From Nitrososphaerota archaeon (GTDB taxonomy: Archaea > Thermoproteota > Nitrososphaeria > Nitrososphaerales > Nitrososphaeraceae): a DNA stretch of 16,090 bases. Positions 1 through 7,271 of the stretch are shown piece after piece (position 1 is the first letter of the stretch; every line of letters begins with the position of its first letter). The DNA is taken from the NCBI GenBank assembly GCA_005877345.1, contig VBPR01000051.1, positions 1 through 16,090 of the forward strand. Reading direction: 5' to 3'. Both the position numbers and the translations under genes were made by a program. The notes below the pieces were generated by a model. The model was not told the DNA's origin, did not search any database, and saw only the letters and a list, made by a program, of their open reading frames with translations.

Positions 1-221
1 ACCTCTTGGTAAGCTTTTTTAAATTCCTCTTTATCTACTACAATAGAATCGATTTTTACATTATCAAATTTTTTAGTATACTTTATTATTGCATTATCTC
101 CAAATTTGATAACATCGTTGATTATTTTTTGAACAATAAGACTATTCTGAGGTATACGGTTAAAACTACGAATTAGGGTTGCTTCTCTTGTTCCATTCTT
201 TACTTGTATTTTTTTTATCAC
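1..221 (-). CDS. hisD: Histidinol dehydrogenase, N-terminal part (runs off window)
   Basis: This is the first 73 codons of a minus-strand reading frame that leaves the window at base 1. HisD oxidises L-histidinol to L-histidine in two NAD-dependent steps, the last steps of histidine synthesis. The visible part carries the usual N-terminal HisD pattern: a Val-rich helix, then DVIKFGDNAIIKYTKKFD (compare the family's V..GD.AL..YT..FD). The start is a GTG at 221-219 that overlaps the hisG stop as GTGA, so the two genes are almost certainly translated from one mRNA. The catalytic and zinc-binding regions lie outside the window, so intactness cannot be judged. Confidence 0.85.
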   Translation of the reverse strand, partial: MIKKIQVKNGTREATLIRSFNRIPQNSLIVQKIINDVIKFGDNAIIKYTKKFDNVKIDSIVVDKEEFKKAYQE

Positions 222-1195
222 TGACCCATAACCTGTTTTAGTTCCTCTAATGGGAGTATTTGCTTTGGTTGCAACACTACGAGTCCCTGAGCTATCTCTC
301 TTAACTTTGGAACTATCTTTATGAACTCATTTTTATCAATGACCGTGTTAACTCCATACCAGCCTTCTTCACTCAATTTGCTTATTGTGGGTCTCTTAAG
401 GGCAGGCAAGCTTTTCAACAATTTCTGCAAATTTTCTTCTTTCACGTTAACAAAAATATGAAGTTTTTTCCTTGCTTCGACAACTCCCTTGACAAGAGCA
501 AGTATGTCTGCGATTTTTTCGGATTTTATCTTGTTTTCTAATGAATTCTTATTTGCAATTAATTGAGCACTTGAATGAGCAACGGTTTCTATAAGCTTTA
601 GGTTGTTTTGAACTAGTGTCGTTCCTGTTTCAGTAATATCACAAATAGCATCTACATCTTCAGGGGGTTTGGCTTCGGTGGCACCGAAGGACAGAAAGAT
701 TTCAACCATTCTATTTTCACCAATCCTCATCCACGGCGTAATTATCATTGGCCTAACATCGCCATAATATTTTTGATATGATTTGTTAGAACGTATGAGT
801 GCTGAAGTAGTTGTTAGATACTCAGACGAAATTCTCAGGGTTCGTTTCTGCTTTGCGAAACCCTCTATCAATTCAGTTACGTTGTTGTACTCAAAATTTT
901 CCGGAATGGCTATCACCTGATTTACTTGACCATATTCTAGATCTAGTAAAATCTTGACGTCTGCACTTGCCTCAACAATCCAATCTTTGCCAGTAATTCC
1001 TATATCATAAAAGCCCTCTTGAACATATGTAGGAATTTCTTGTGGTCTCAAAATTTTTACTTCTATTTCAGGATCGCTTAGCTTAACTCTGTAGGTTCTT
1101 CCACGACCCCTAACGGGTTGCCATGCTTCTTCAAGGATTTTAAAGGTTGGATCTTCGATACTGCCTTTTGGTATCGCAAATTTTACTTTTACCAT
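218..1195 (-). CDS. hisG: ATP phosphoribosyltransferase, long form
   Basis: HisG condenses ATP with PRPP in the first and feedback-controlled step of histidine synthesis. The 325-residue protein starts with the typical strand and loop (KFAIPKGSIEDPTF, residues 5-18). The PRPP-binding motif DITETGTTL is at 186-194, preceded by the DVDAICD segment. Residues about 240-318 form the ACT-like C-terminal regulatory domain of the long form, so the enzyme should work without a separate HisZ and be inhibited by histidine (family knowledge). The ATG at 1195 is the only sensible start; a TATA-like box about 26-30 nt upstream suggests a leaderless or nearly leaderless mRNA. It overlaps hisD by 4 nt. Confidence 0.95.
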   Translation of the reverse strand: MVKVKFAIPKGSIEDPTFKILEEAWQPVRGRGRTYRVKLSDPEIEVKILRPQEIPTYVQEGFYDIGITGKDWIVEASADVKILLDLEYGQVNQVIAIPENFEYNNVTELIEGFAKQKRTLRISSEYLTTTSALIRSNKSYQKYYGDVRPMIITPWMRIGENRMVEIFLSFGATEAKPPEDVDAICDITETGTTLVQNNLKLIETVAHSSAQLIANKNSLENKIKSEKIADILALVKGVVEARKKLHIFVNVKEENLQKLLKSLPALKRPTISKLSEEGWYGVNTVIDKNEFIKIVPKLREIAQGLVVLQPKQILPLEELKQVMGQ

Positions 1196-1220
1196 CTGAT
1201 ACTCGAAGAATCTTTATAGG

Positions 1221-1228
1221 ATATATTT
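1221..1228 (-). promoter_or_regulatory. TATA-like box for hisG-hisD
   Basis: The minus strand reads AAATATAT here, centred about 29 nt before the hisG ATG, which predicts a transcript starting about 3 nt before the start codon. A second candidate, TATAAAG, lies a few bases closer (1212-1218). Further upstream the 8-mer ATGATAAA is repeated 12 nt apart (1271-1278 and 1283-1290 on the plus strand). Confidence 0.45.
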
Positions 1229-1316
1229 CTATTGAAAAATCATTTGCAGAGAATTTTGTTTTGATATATTATGATAAATGATATGATAAATTCATCAAAA
1301 TTATTTATAAAACTAT

Positions 1317-2579
1317 CTAGGTTGAACTGTCCGTTCTATCTTGCAATTCATGTAGAATTGTCCTTGCGTTGTCAAAATTTATGTTTGATTGTCTATACAT
1401 AGTTTCAGATACAATATCAACTATATGACCAGTGGCCCCAGCCGCTACCGCAATATTCTTTGCGTGTAATTTCATATGCCCCTTTTGAATTCCTTCTGCA
1501 GATAGTGCCTTGATTGCTGCAAAATTTTGAGCAAGTCCTACGGATGCTATAACACATGCAAGCTCACCTGCTGATTTTGCTCCTAATATTTCCAAACCCA
1601 TTTTCGCAACGGGATGAACTCTAGATACCCCTCCTACTATGCCTACTGACAATGGAATCTCTATCTTCCCAACTAGATCCCCATTAGATGACTTTGAAAA
1701 AGTACTAAGCGTCCGGTACTTTCCATCTCTGCATGCATAGGCATGAGCGGCAGCCTCTATCGCACGAAAATCTTGACCTGTTGCAATAGAAACTGCATCC
1801 ACTCCATTCATAATGCCTTTGTTATGAGTTACCGCTCTATGCGGATCAGAAAATGCAAAAGCATAAGCAGAGAGCATCCTGTCAACTACTTCGGCGCCAC
1901 CAAGTTCTTTTTTCCTGAGAGTAGCTTTACTTGTTGCAATTCTCTCTGTCGCATAATTGGAAAGTATTTTTACTATAACTTTACCATTTGTCTTTCTTTC
2001 TATTTCAGGACCCAATAGTTCGCACATTGAATTTATGGTATTAGCACCCATCGAATCCTTACAATCGACATACAGTTCTGCAACAAGCATTTTCCCTTCC
2101 TCAATTTCATTTTTAACCACTCTTGCTTTTAGATCCAATGCCTTAACATTTTTTGAAGAGGAATTTGCACTAGTGAGTAGAGACCCCTTGTTCTTTGAGA
2201 TAATACGCATAGCTTTCTTGATATCTAACAGGTTAGTTACCTGAATCTGGCCTCTCATTATAGAACTGTCAGTACTTGCCTTAAATCCTCCAGTAGACTT
2301 GGCTAGTTTTGCAGCATGACTCGCGGCCGCGATAACAGACGGTTCTTCAATGGCCATAGGAACCAAGTAGTCTTTTCCATTTATTACAAAATTCGTTGCT
2401 ATGCCAAGGGGAAGTGAAAAGAATCCTATTGCATTTTCTACCATTCTGTTGACTTTGTCAAAAGGTAACGCTTCATTTACAGCACTCGAAATTTCATTTT
2501 TTGTAAGACTGGTTTTTGAAGCTATTAACGATAATCTTTGGTTAAGATTCATCTCATAGAATTTCTTTTCTCTATTCAT
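1317..2579 (-). CDS. hmgA: 3-hydroxy-3-methylglutaryl-CoA reductase, class II type
   Basis: HMG-CoA reductase makes mevalonate, the committed step toward archaeal isoprenoid ether lipids. The 420-residue protein resembles the class II (Pseudomonas mevalonii-like) enzymes along its whole length: ENAIGFFSLPLGIATNF at 48-64, EEPSVIAAAS at 78-87, KDSMGANTIN at 174-183 (class II DAMGAN; class I enzymes read DAMGMN), HNKGIMNG at 252-259 and ATGQD at 266-270. Expected catalytic residues are all present: E79, K254, D270 and H372 (in LHAKN). Class II enzymes often use NADH, but the cofactor cannot be read here. No membrane segment is seen, as expected for a cytosolic form. It starts only 11 nt after the sugar dehydrogenase stop, so read-through transcription is likely. 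Confidence 0.95.
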   Translation of the reverse strand: MNREKKFYEMNLNQRLSLIASKTSLTKNEISSAVNEALPFDKVNRMVENAIGFFSLPLGIATNFVINGKDYLVPMAIEEPSVIAAASHAAKLAKSTGGFKASTDSSIMRGQIQVTNLLDIKKAMRIISKNKGSLLTSANSSSKNVKALDLKARVVKNEIEEGKMLVAELYVDCKDSMGANTINSMCELLGPEIERKTNGKVIVKILSNYATERIATSKATLRKKELGGAEVVDRMLSAYAFAFSDPHRAVTHNKGIMNGVDAVSIATGQDFRAIEAAAHAYACRDGKYRTLSTFSKSSNGDLVGKIEIPLSVGIVGGVSRVHPVAKMGLEILGAKSAGELACVIASVGLAQNFAAIKALSAEGIQKGHMKLHAKNIAVAAGATGHIVDIVSETMYRQSNINFDNARTILHELQDRTDSST

Positions 2580-2590
2580 TGCTACGACTA

Positions 2591-3718
2591 CTATGATCTT
2601 GTGAGCCTTAATATTTTGTCATCACCCTGTTGCGGCGATCCGCTCCCGTCAGTATTACTAGTAAGAACATAAATTGATCCATCTGCAGATTCAACGACAT
2701 CCATAAGGCGACCATAGCCAACAAGGATAGTGTTTTGACCCCCAGTTTTAAGATCAATTTCTCTCAAATGTGACCCCTTTAGTGTGGCGACGATAAGATG
2801 ATCCTTGTATCCCAACTTATCCGATGAGGCAAAGGTAATTCCGGAAGGTTCTAGGGATGGATTAAAACAAACCAAGGGTGGAGTGTTTTTAGTATTTTTA
2901 CTGCACTCTCCATCCGGCCAACCATAATTTTTGCCAGGTGATATTAAATTTATTTCATCACTACCTGCTGCCCCCTGATCAGAAGCATACAGCTCACCAC
3001 TATCAGGATCCCATGCTAATCCTTGCACATTCCTGAACCCATATGCATATACTGGGGAATTTGAAAAAGGATTATCTTGCGGAATAGTTCCATCTTCATT
3101 AACACGGAGAATTTTTCCTGCCAGAGAATTCAAGTCCTGAGATAATTCTGGAACTGAAGCATCTCCTGTTGATACATATAATTTTTCATCCGGACCAAAT
3201 TTAATACGGCCACCATCACGGAACTCACTTCCAGGAATCCCATCCAGTATTGTCCTAGAATCAATTATTTTATTCTTGTTTTCTTTGAGCATCAAAACTT
3301 TATTGAATAATCCTGTGTTGTTTGAATATGTGTAATATACATAAAACATATGATTCTGCATAAAGTTTGGATGTAATGTAAGACCCAACAAGCCAGCGTT
3401 CCCAAGATTTTCAACTTTTATATCGCCTACCGGTTCCGCTAAAAGAGTACCATTCTCAACAACTCTGATACTTCCATGTTTTTCTGTGAAAAAAATTTTT
3501 CCATCCTCAGCTACATCAATAGACGTTGGAGCTTGCAATCTTTCCGCAATAATTTCTACTCCTTTGCCGCTTGTCAAATTACTTGAATTCAATACTGGTG
3601 AAGGTAATGGAACCACTGTTTCAGAAGGTGAAAATTTCATAGTTAGTATGCTTACAATTATTATAAGAACTGAAGGGATAACAAGTCGAAGTAGTTGTCT
3701 TCTTTCCATGTCCTGCAT
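2591..3718 (-). CDS. Membrane-anchored PQQ-type aldose sugar dehydrogenase (GSDH family)
   Basis: This 375-residue protein belongs to the glucose/sorbosone dehydrogenase beta-propeller family (soluble-GDH/YliI type), which oxidises aldoses with PQQ and calcium outside the membrane. Residues 9-27 form one hydrophobic anchor after an Arg-rich start, so the propeller should face outward. Recognisable elements: GLLGLTLHPNF 109-119, GGRIKFGPD 169-177, TGDAS 184-188, YGFRNVQGLAWDP 226-238, PGKNYGWP 261-268 and GRLMDVVESADGSIYVLTSN 336-355. The residue two before GGR, normally the catalytic His, is Arg167 (codon CGT), so activity or cofactor use may differ. ATG codons exist at residues 1 and 4. A TATA-like box at 3731-3738 is about 25 nt from the second (3709), which makes Met4 a good alternative start. 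Confidence 0.88.
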   Translation of the reverse strand: MQDMERRQLLRLVIPSVLIIIVSILTMKFSPSETVVPLPSPVLNSSNLTSGKGVEIIAERLQAPTSIDVAEDGKIFFTEKHGSIRVVENGTLLAEPVGDIKVENLGNAGLLGLTLHPNFMQNHMFYVYYTYSNNTGLFNKVLMLKENKNKIIDSRTILDGIPGSEFRDGGRIKFGPDEKLYVSTGDASVPELSQDLNSLAGKILRVNEDGTIPQDNPFSNSPVYAYGFRNVQGLAWDPDSGELYASDQGAAGSDEINLISPGKNYGWPDGECSKNTKNTPPLVCFNPSLEPSGITFASSDKLGYKDHLIVATLKGSHLREIDLKTGGQNTILVGYGRLMDVVESADGSIYVLTSNTDGSGSPQQGDDKILRLTRS

Positions 3719-3730
3719 TAGATTTGATTT

Positions 3731-3738
3731 TTTATAAT
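3731..3738 (-). promoter_or_regulatory. TATA-like box for sugar dehydrogenase-hmgA
   Basis: The minus strand reads TTATAAAA here. It lies about 16 nt before the first ATG (3718) but about 25 nt before the Met4 codon (3709), the distance expected for a leaderless archaeal mRNA starting at Met4. Confidence 0.45.
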
Positions 3739-3805
3739 TCTATTCAATATTTTTTCATTACAGTCGCAATATAGCTACTTGGAAAATATTTCTGACAAAC
3801 CATAA

Positions 3806-3926
3806 CGCAGATGAGGAGATTTGAACTCCTGCTCGCCCGAAGGCGAATCGGCTTTCTTTCGGCCAAACTCAAGGCCGACGCATTATTGTGTTCTTAATTC
3901 TAAGAAGACCACTCTGCCACATCTGC
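3806..3926 (-). tRNA. tRNA-Ser(TGA) with two putative introns
   Basis: Read on the minus strand, acceptor halves GCAGATG and CATCTGC pair fully, the T arm is AGGAG-TTCAAAT-CTCCT, and a long variable arm TCGCC-TTCG-GGCGA marks a class II tRNA. The anticodon stem TCGGC/GCCGA pairs perfectly once a 14-nt intron (3854-3867) is removed at the canonical 37/38 position. This leaves the 7-nt loop CTTGAGA with anticodon TGA (3869-3871). The D arm is about 21 nt too long and holds a perfect 6-bp hairpin, TTCTTA-GAAT-TAAGAA (3891-3906). Removing about 21 nt (near 3886-3906) restores a normal serine D arm. The discriminator is G, and no CCA is encoded. Splicing would need the archaeal tRNA endonuclease. 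Intron borders are inferred, and the bulge-helix-bulge motifs look relaxed. Confidence 0.88.
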
Positions 3927-4054
3927 TTGAGCTTCTAGGACTATTTCTTATTTTTATTTGTTTAAATGGAACTGTAAATAAGCAGATCTAGTCGTTTTAA
4001 TTATGAATAGCATTTATTTCGTATGATAGTAATTGCTAGCGTAGTGAATCATAA

Positions 4055-5133
4055 ATGATACCAATTAATAAACCACAACTTGATGATACTGAAAGAGAAG
4101 AAGTTCTAAAGGTATTGGATGAAGGAATTTTAACTTCTGCTTCTAATTTTGGCGGGAAAAGGGTTCAAGATTTTGAAGGGTTACTGGCTAATTTCTTACA
4201 TGTCAAGCATGCTGTTGCGGTAAATTCTGGGACTGCGGCTTTACATGCCTCTATTCTTGCGGCTGGGATTAAAGAAGGCGATGAAATTTTGATTCCTTCA
4301 TTTACATTTGTTGCAACTGCAAATTCAGTTGCCTGTACGAAAAAGATACCTATACAATAAACCCTCTCGATCTAGAAGAGAAGATTACCAAAAGAACAAG
4401 GGCAATAATCCCAGTTCACCTGTACGGTCATCCTGCAAAGATGGATGAAATACTAGAAATTGCAAGCAAGCATTCGTTATTGGTAATTGAAGATGCATGC
4501 CAGTCCTTAGGATCTTCTTACGATGGAAAGCAGACTGGGACACTTGGTGAAATGGGATGTATTAGCATGTACGCATCAAAAGTCTTAACTTCAGGAGAGG
4601 GAGGCGCAATCACTACCAATAGCGGTGACTTTGCAGGCAAACTGAGAATGATAAGAAATCATGGAATGGTAAGTGGATATGATACACGAATAATTGGATT
4701 CAATATGCGATTACCAGAAATCTCCGCAGCAATTGCAAAAACTCAGATGAAAAAAATTCAATCCATGTTGCATAAAAGAACGATTAACGCAAAAAAACTA
4801 GAAGAACTATTAAAAGCTAAGATTGCCAACCATGATATAGTTCTTCCACAAGAAAATCCTAGAGTTAAATATAATTGGTATCTTTACACCGTGGCCTTCA
4901 ATAATTTTCGGAATAGAGTAAAAAAATTGTTAAATGATAATGGAATCGGTGCAACCATCTATTATGATCCGCCAGTTCATCAAACTCCGTACTATTCAAA
5001 ATTTCATAACGGAGATCTTAAAATAACAGAATGGGCTTCGAGAAGTGTTCTGTCATTACCCGTGCATCCATCGCTGACAGAAGATGATATAAATTTAATA
5101 GCGAGTAAAGTTGAGGAAGCCATAAAGTCATAG
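4055..5133 (+). pseudogene. DegT/DnrJ/EryC1-family aminotransferase, frameshifted by internal deletion
   Basis: Two adjoining frames give one PLP-dependent sugar aminotransferase. The first (4055-4338) encodes the N-terminus: INKPQLDDTEREEVLKVLDE and the cofactor-phosphate region NSGTAALHASILAAG. The second resumes at 4339 with EKDTYTINPLDLEEK and runs to 5133. It includes IEDACQSLGSSY (PLP-contacting Asp) and the Schiff-base Lys in SMYASKVLTSGEGG (codon 4579-4581). At the junction the expected segment after VACT (typically GAKPVFVDI) is missing, so roughly 28 nt appear to be lost rather than one base. The out-of-frame path ends at TAA 4358-4360. The downstream half is otherwise intact, which points to a recent mutation or an assembly error. 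The family makes amino sugars for glycans or surface polymers; the substrate cannot be told here. Confidence 0.85.
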
Positions 5134-5252
5134 CTAGATTTTCAATTAATATGAATAAATCTACAAAATTGGACCACAGAAAATTAATTCCCAGTACCTA
5201 CTTGAATAATTAAGGTTGTCAAGATGCATTTTGATAACTTTTACACATATGG

Positions 5253-5260
5253 TTTATATA
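5253..5260 (+). promoter_or_regulatory. Strong TATA box for the ferredoxin gene
   Basis: The sequence TTTATATA is centred about 33 nt before the ferredoxin ATG and predicts a short leader of about 7 nt. It is one of the best TATA matches in the window, consistent with high expression of this ferredoxin. Confidence 0.6.
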
Positions 5261-5289
5261 ATATTTAGACAAAGATCAAAACGATAAAC

Positions 5290-5826
5290 ATGCCTATAGA
5301 TCCGGACTTTCCAAAAAATCATGAAGTCAGTGGTAAGATACAACTTGACGATGGTGAACATTTCCATTTTATGTGGGGACCAGGAAAACTACAAGAAGCT
5401 GCAGAAAACGAAGAAGTAAAGGCTGCCTATGCAGCAAGGGGTGAACAAATCGTACCACTTGGTGTGAGCGGTACTATGGTAGCAGTTGATTGGGACTCAT
5501 GTGTTGCCGATGGTGCTTGTATCGAAGCATGTCCTGTACAGGTATTCCAGTGGTATAGAACAGAACATGATGTTCCTGCTACAGAAGCAACAAAACAGAC
5601 ATGGAAGGGAACAGGTAGCACGGTCAAAGAAGAACGTAAAGATTATACCGATAAGGCAGATGCAATTCGTGAGCATGATTGCATTTGGTGTATGGCCTGT
5701 GTTTCAGTTTGTCCACCACAAGCTGTAAAAGTAGATCAAGCTTCACTTGAATTTCATGAAAAGGCTTCAGGTACGTTCAATGAAGCTTTGTCAAAAGGTA
5801 GTGCGCCTCCGCCACATGCACACTAG
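5290..5826 (+). CDS. Sulfolobus-type dicluster (7Fe) ferredoxin, extended
   Basis: This is a small soluble electron carrier with two iron-sulfur centres. The first motif, C71-VADGA-C77-IEA-C81P, has Asp74 where a fourth Cys would be, the usual [3Fe-4S] arrangement of Sulfolobus-type ferredoxins. The second, C131-IW-C134-MA-C137-VSV-C141P, is a full [4Fe-4S] set. Matches such as VFQWY after the first cluster support the same family. At 178 residues it is much longer than the 103-residue Sulfolobus protein: there is a charged insert at about 91-128, a longer N-terminal part and a Pro/His-rich tail. The N-terminal GEHFH (22-26) recalls the zinc-binding His pair, but the third zinc-ligand position (LGIHG in Sulfolobus) is LGVSG here, so zinc may not bind. 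It probably serves 2-oxoacid oxidoreductases or similar enzymes. Confidence 0.9.
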   Translation: MPIDPDFPKNHEVSGKIQLDDGEHFHFMWGPGKLQEAAENEEVKAAYAARGEQIVPLGVSGTMVAVDWDSCVADGACIEACPVQVFQWYRTEHDVPATEATKQTWKGTGSTVKEERKDYTDKADAIREHDCIWCMACVSVCPPQAVKVDQASLEFHEKASGTFNEALSKGSAPPPHAH

Positions 5827-5830
5827 GTAA

Positions 5831-5876
5831 TCTTTTCCTCATTTTTTCCAAAAAAAATATTTTTATTCCTTTTTGT
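5831..5876 (+). terminator. T-rich transcription terminator behind the ferredoxin
   Basis: Directly after the stop codon there are four T runs of 4-6 bases separated by short spacers. Archaeal RNA polymerase stops at such T-rich non-template stretches without needing a hairpin. No stable stem is seen. Confidence 0.45.
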
Positions 5877-5910
5877 TATTCTTTATCTAAATTTCCCATG
5901 AAGACAAAAG

Positions 5911-6513
5911 TTGATAATATCTGATTCATATATGGGAATTTTTATCCCCAGAGATTTTTCGTATAGAGTGTTAAACTTTATAAACGGAAAAACCAACTTG
6001 CCGTTCACCCAGAAAGACGAATTAGTTGCTTCCTTTTACATTTTTGGTAAGGATCACAGAGTAAATGGGCAACTGGAAATTACCAATGTTAAAGATATAG
6101 CAAGAAAAACGATGGACCAAGTTGCAAGCCAGGTCAGAATTTATGCAAACAATCCTATTAATATGAACCAAGAAATGCTGAGAGAGAATTTCAACAAAAG
6201 ATCAATGCAAATTTTGATTGATTCAAATAGTAAGAATAGCAATAAGAAAGTGAATTTTGATATAACTAAAAGAATATCAAAAGATCCAACGATTCTATCA
6301 GAATGTTATGCATGGCATCTTGCCTACTACAAACAAGATTACTTTTTCAAGTTATTCAATCCTCTTCAAGGTATTGATTTACCTGCAGATCTAGTAGAAC
6401 AACTAGAAGGACGTATGCTCTTACTTGGGTTTAACGTTAAGGATTCTGCTAAATTGCCTTATGATGATCCAATTATACCGTTCTTATATTGGCTTAAGGA
6501 ATGGGCCGGATAA
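5911..6513 (+). CDS. Conserved-looking protein of unknown function
   Basis: I do not recognise this 200-residue protein. It looks soluble, with no signal peptide or membrane segment. The N-terminal half mixes beta and alpha elements (GIFIPRDFSYRVLNFINGK), the middle is Asn/Lys-rich (residues about 85-120) and the C-terminal half is aromatic and helical (ECYAWHLAYYKQDYFFKLF, ending PFLYWLKEWAG). It has only one Cys, so no metal-binding Cys cluster. The longest frame begins with TTG at 5911, about 26 nt after a TATA-like CTTTATCT (5881-5888), which suits a leaderless mRNA. The ATG at 5932 (MGIFIPRDF) is the obvious alternative and would give 193 residues. It stands alone between ferredoxin and aIF2-beta, which gives no functional hint. 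Confidence 0.75.
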   Translation: MIISDSYMGIFIPRDFSYRVLNFINGKTNLPFTQKDELVASFYIFGKDHRVNGQLEITNVKDIARKTMDQVASQVRIYANNPINMNQEMLRENFNKRSMQILIDSNSKNSNKKVNFDITKRISKDPTILSECYAWHLAYYKQDYFFKLFNPLQGIDLPADLVEQLEGRMLLLGFNVKDSAKLPYDDPIIPFLYWLKEWAG

Positions 6514-6677
6514 TAGAAATTTCATGATAGCATGGCAGCACAGATATCTTCTAATTAGAATTTTTCTCTTTTCTTATTGATAACTAATTGATTTATTGGA
6601 CAATGTTAACATGACAAATTAGGATGTAATTTTCTTTCATGATAAAGAACATTAAAGCCTTCATTGTATCCAATAGT

Positions 6678-7106
6678 ATGCATAAGGTAGATAAATCGTA
6701 TGAAAGCCTCCTAAGTAGAATTCAGGGAGATTTGGCTAATGCTTCAAAGAAGGATTCAGCAAGACTGGAGATTCCAAAGCCTCAAATTATCTGGGTAGGT
6801 CAGCGAACAATTTTTAGAAATTTCATGGAATTTCCTAAGGCATTAAGGAGGGAACCTGAAAAGCTATTACTTTATTTGAATAAAGAGCTTGCGTCTGCAG
6901 GATATATTGCCGGTGAAAGGGTTATTTTTCTAGGTCGCAAGGAACCATCATCTTTTGGAGCCCTAATGGAAAGGTACGTAAGGGACTATGTCATATGTCC
7001 TGTCTGTCAAAGTCCGGACACAAGAACAGAAAAAACCAAAAAATTAGGCTTTCTTGTATGTGAGGCATGCGGTGCAAGATCATCAATCAAGGGAAATTAT
7101 GCCTAG
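6678..7106 (+). CDS. Translation initiation factor aIF2, beta subunit
   Basis: The beta subunit of archaeal IF2 binds the GTPase gamma subunit, which carries initiator Met-tRNA to the small ribosomal subunit. The family pattern is clear: a short N-terminal helix (SYESLLSRI), the central alpha/beta domain (GQRTIFRNFMEFPKALRREP, then LASAGYIAGERVIFLGR) and a C-terminal zinc ribbon. Numbered from the upstream ATG, its ligands are C120/C123 (CPVCQSPDT) and C141/C144 (CEACGA). The frame is open from an ATG at 6639 (155 residues). I prefer the ATG at 6678 (142 residues), because family similarity begins just after it and the usual length is about 135-145. The 13 extra codons could be real, since a TATA-like box near 6591-6598 serves either start. 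Confidence 0.93.
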   Translation: MHKVDKSYESLLSRIQGDLANASKKDSARLEIPKPQIIWVGQRTIFRNFMEFPKALRREPEKLLLYLNKELASAGYIAGERVIFLGRKEPSSFGALMERYVRDYVICPVCQSPDTRTEKTKKLGFLVCEACGARSSIKGNYA

Positions 7107-7230
7107 CAGTATTTCCGTAGGACTTACAATTGGATGGTCCACTTTGATGGTACACTAGTCAGGATCAAAATCCTCACACACTAATCGCACAATGATAATG
7201 TCTTGGCTTTATTTGTAATTCATCAAGCAT

Positions 7231-7238
7231 TATAATAT
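7231..7238 (+). promoter_or_regulatory. TATA-like box for the matrixin-like protease
   Basis: TATAATAT is centred about 37 nt before the TTG start at 7272, predicting a leader of about 12 nt. It supports the upstream TTG as start rather than the ATG at 7299. Confidence 0.45.
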
Positions 7239-7271
7239 ACACAGAATGTAGAATAAGACTACTTGATATAA

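Noticed and set aside
7161..7174. AGGATCAAAATCCT hairpin after aIF2-beta as tRNA arm or terminator
   Set aside because: The 5-bp stem with a 4-nt loop is not a T arm, and no T run follows it. It is probably a chance dyad.
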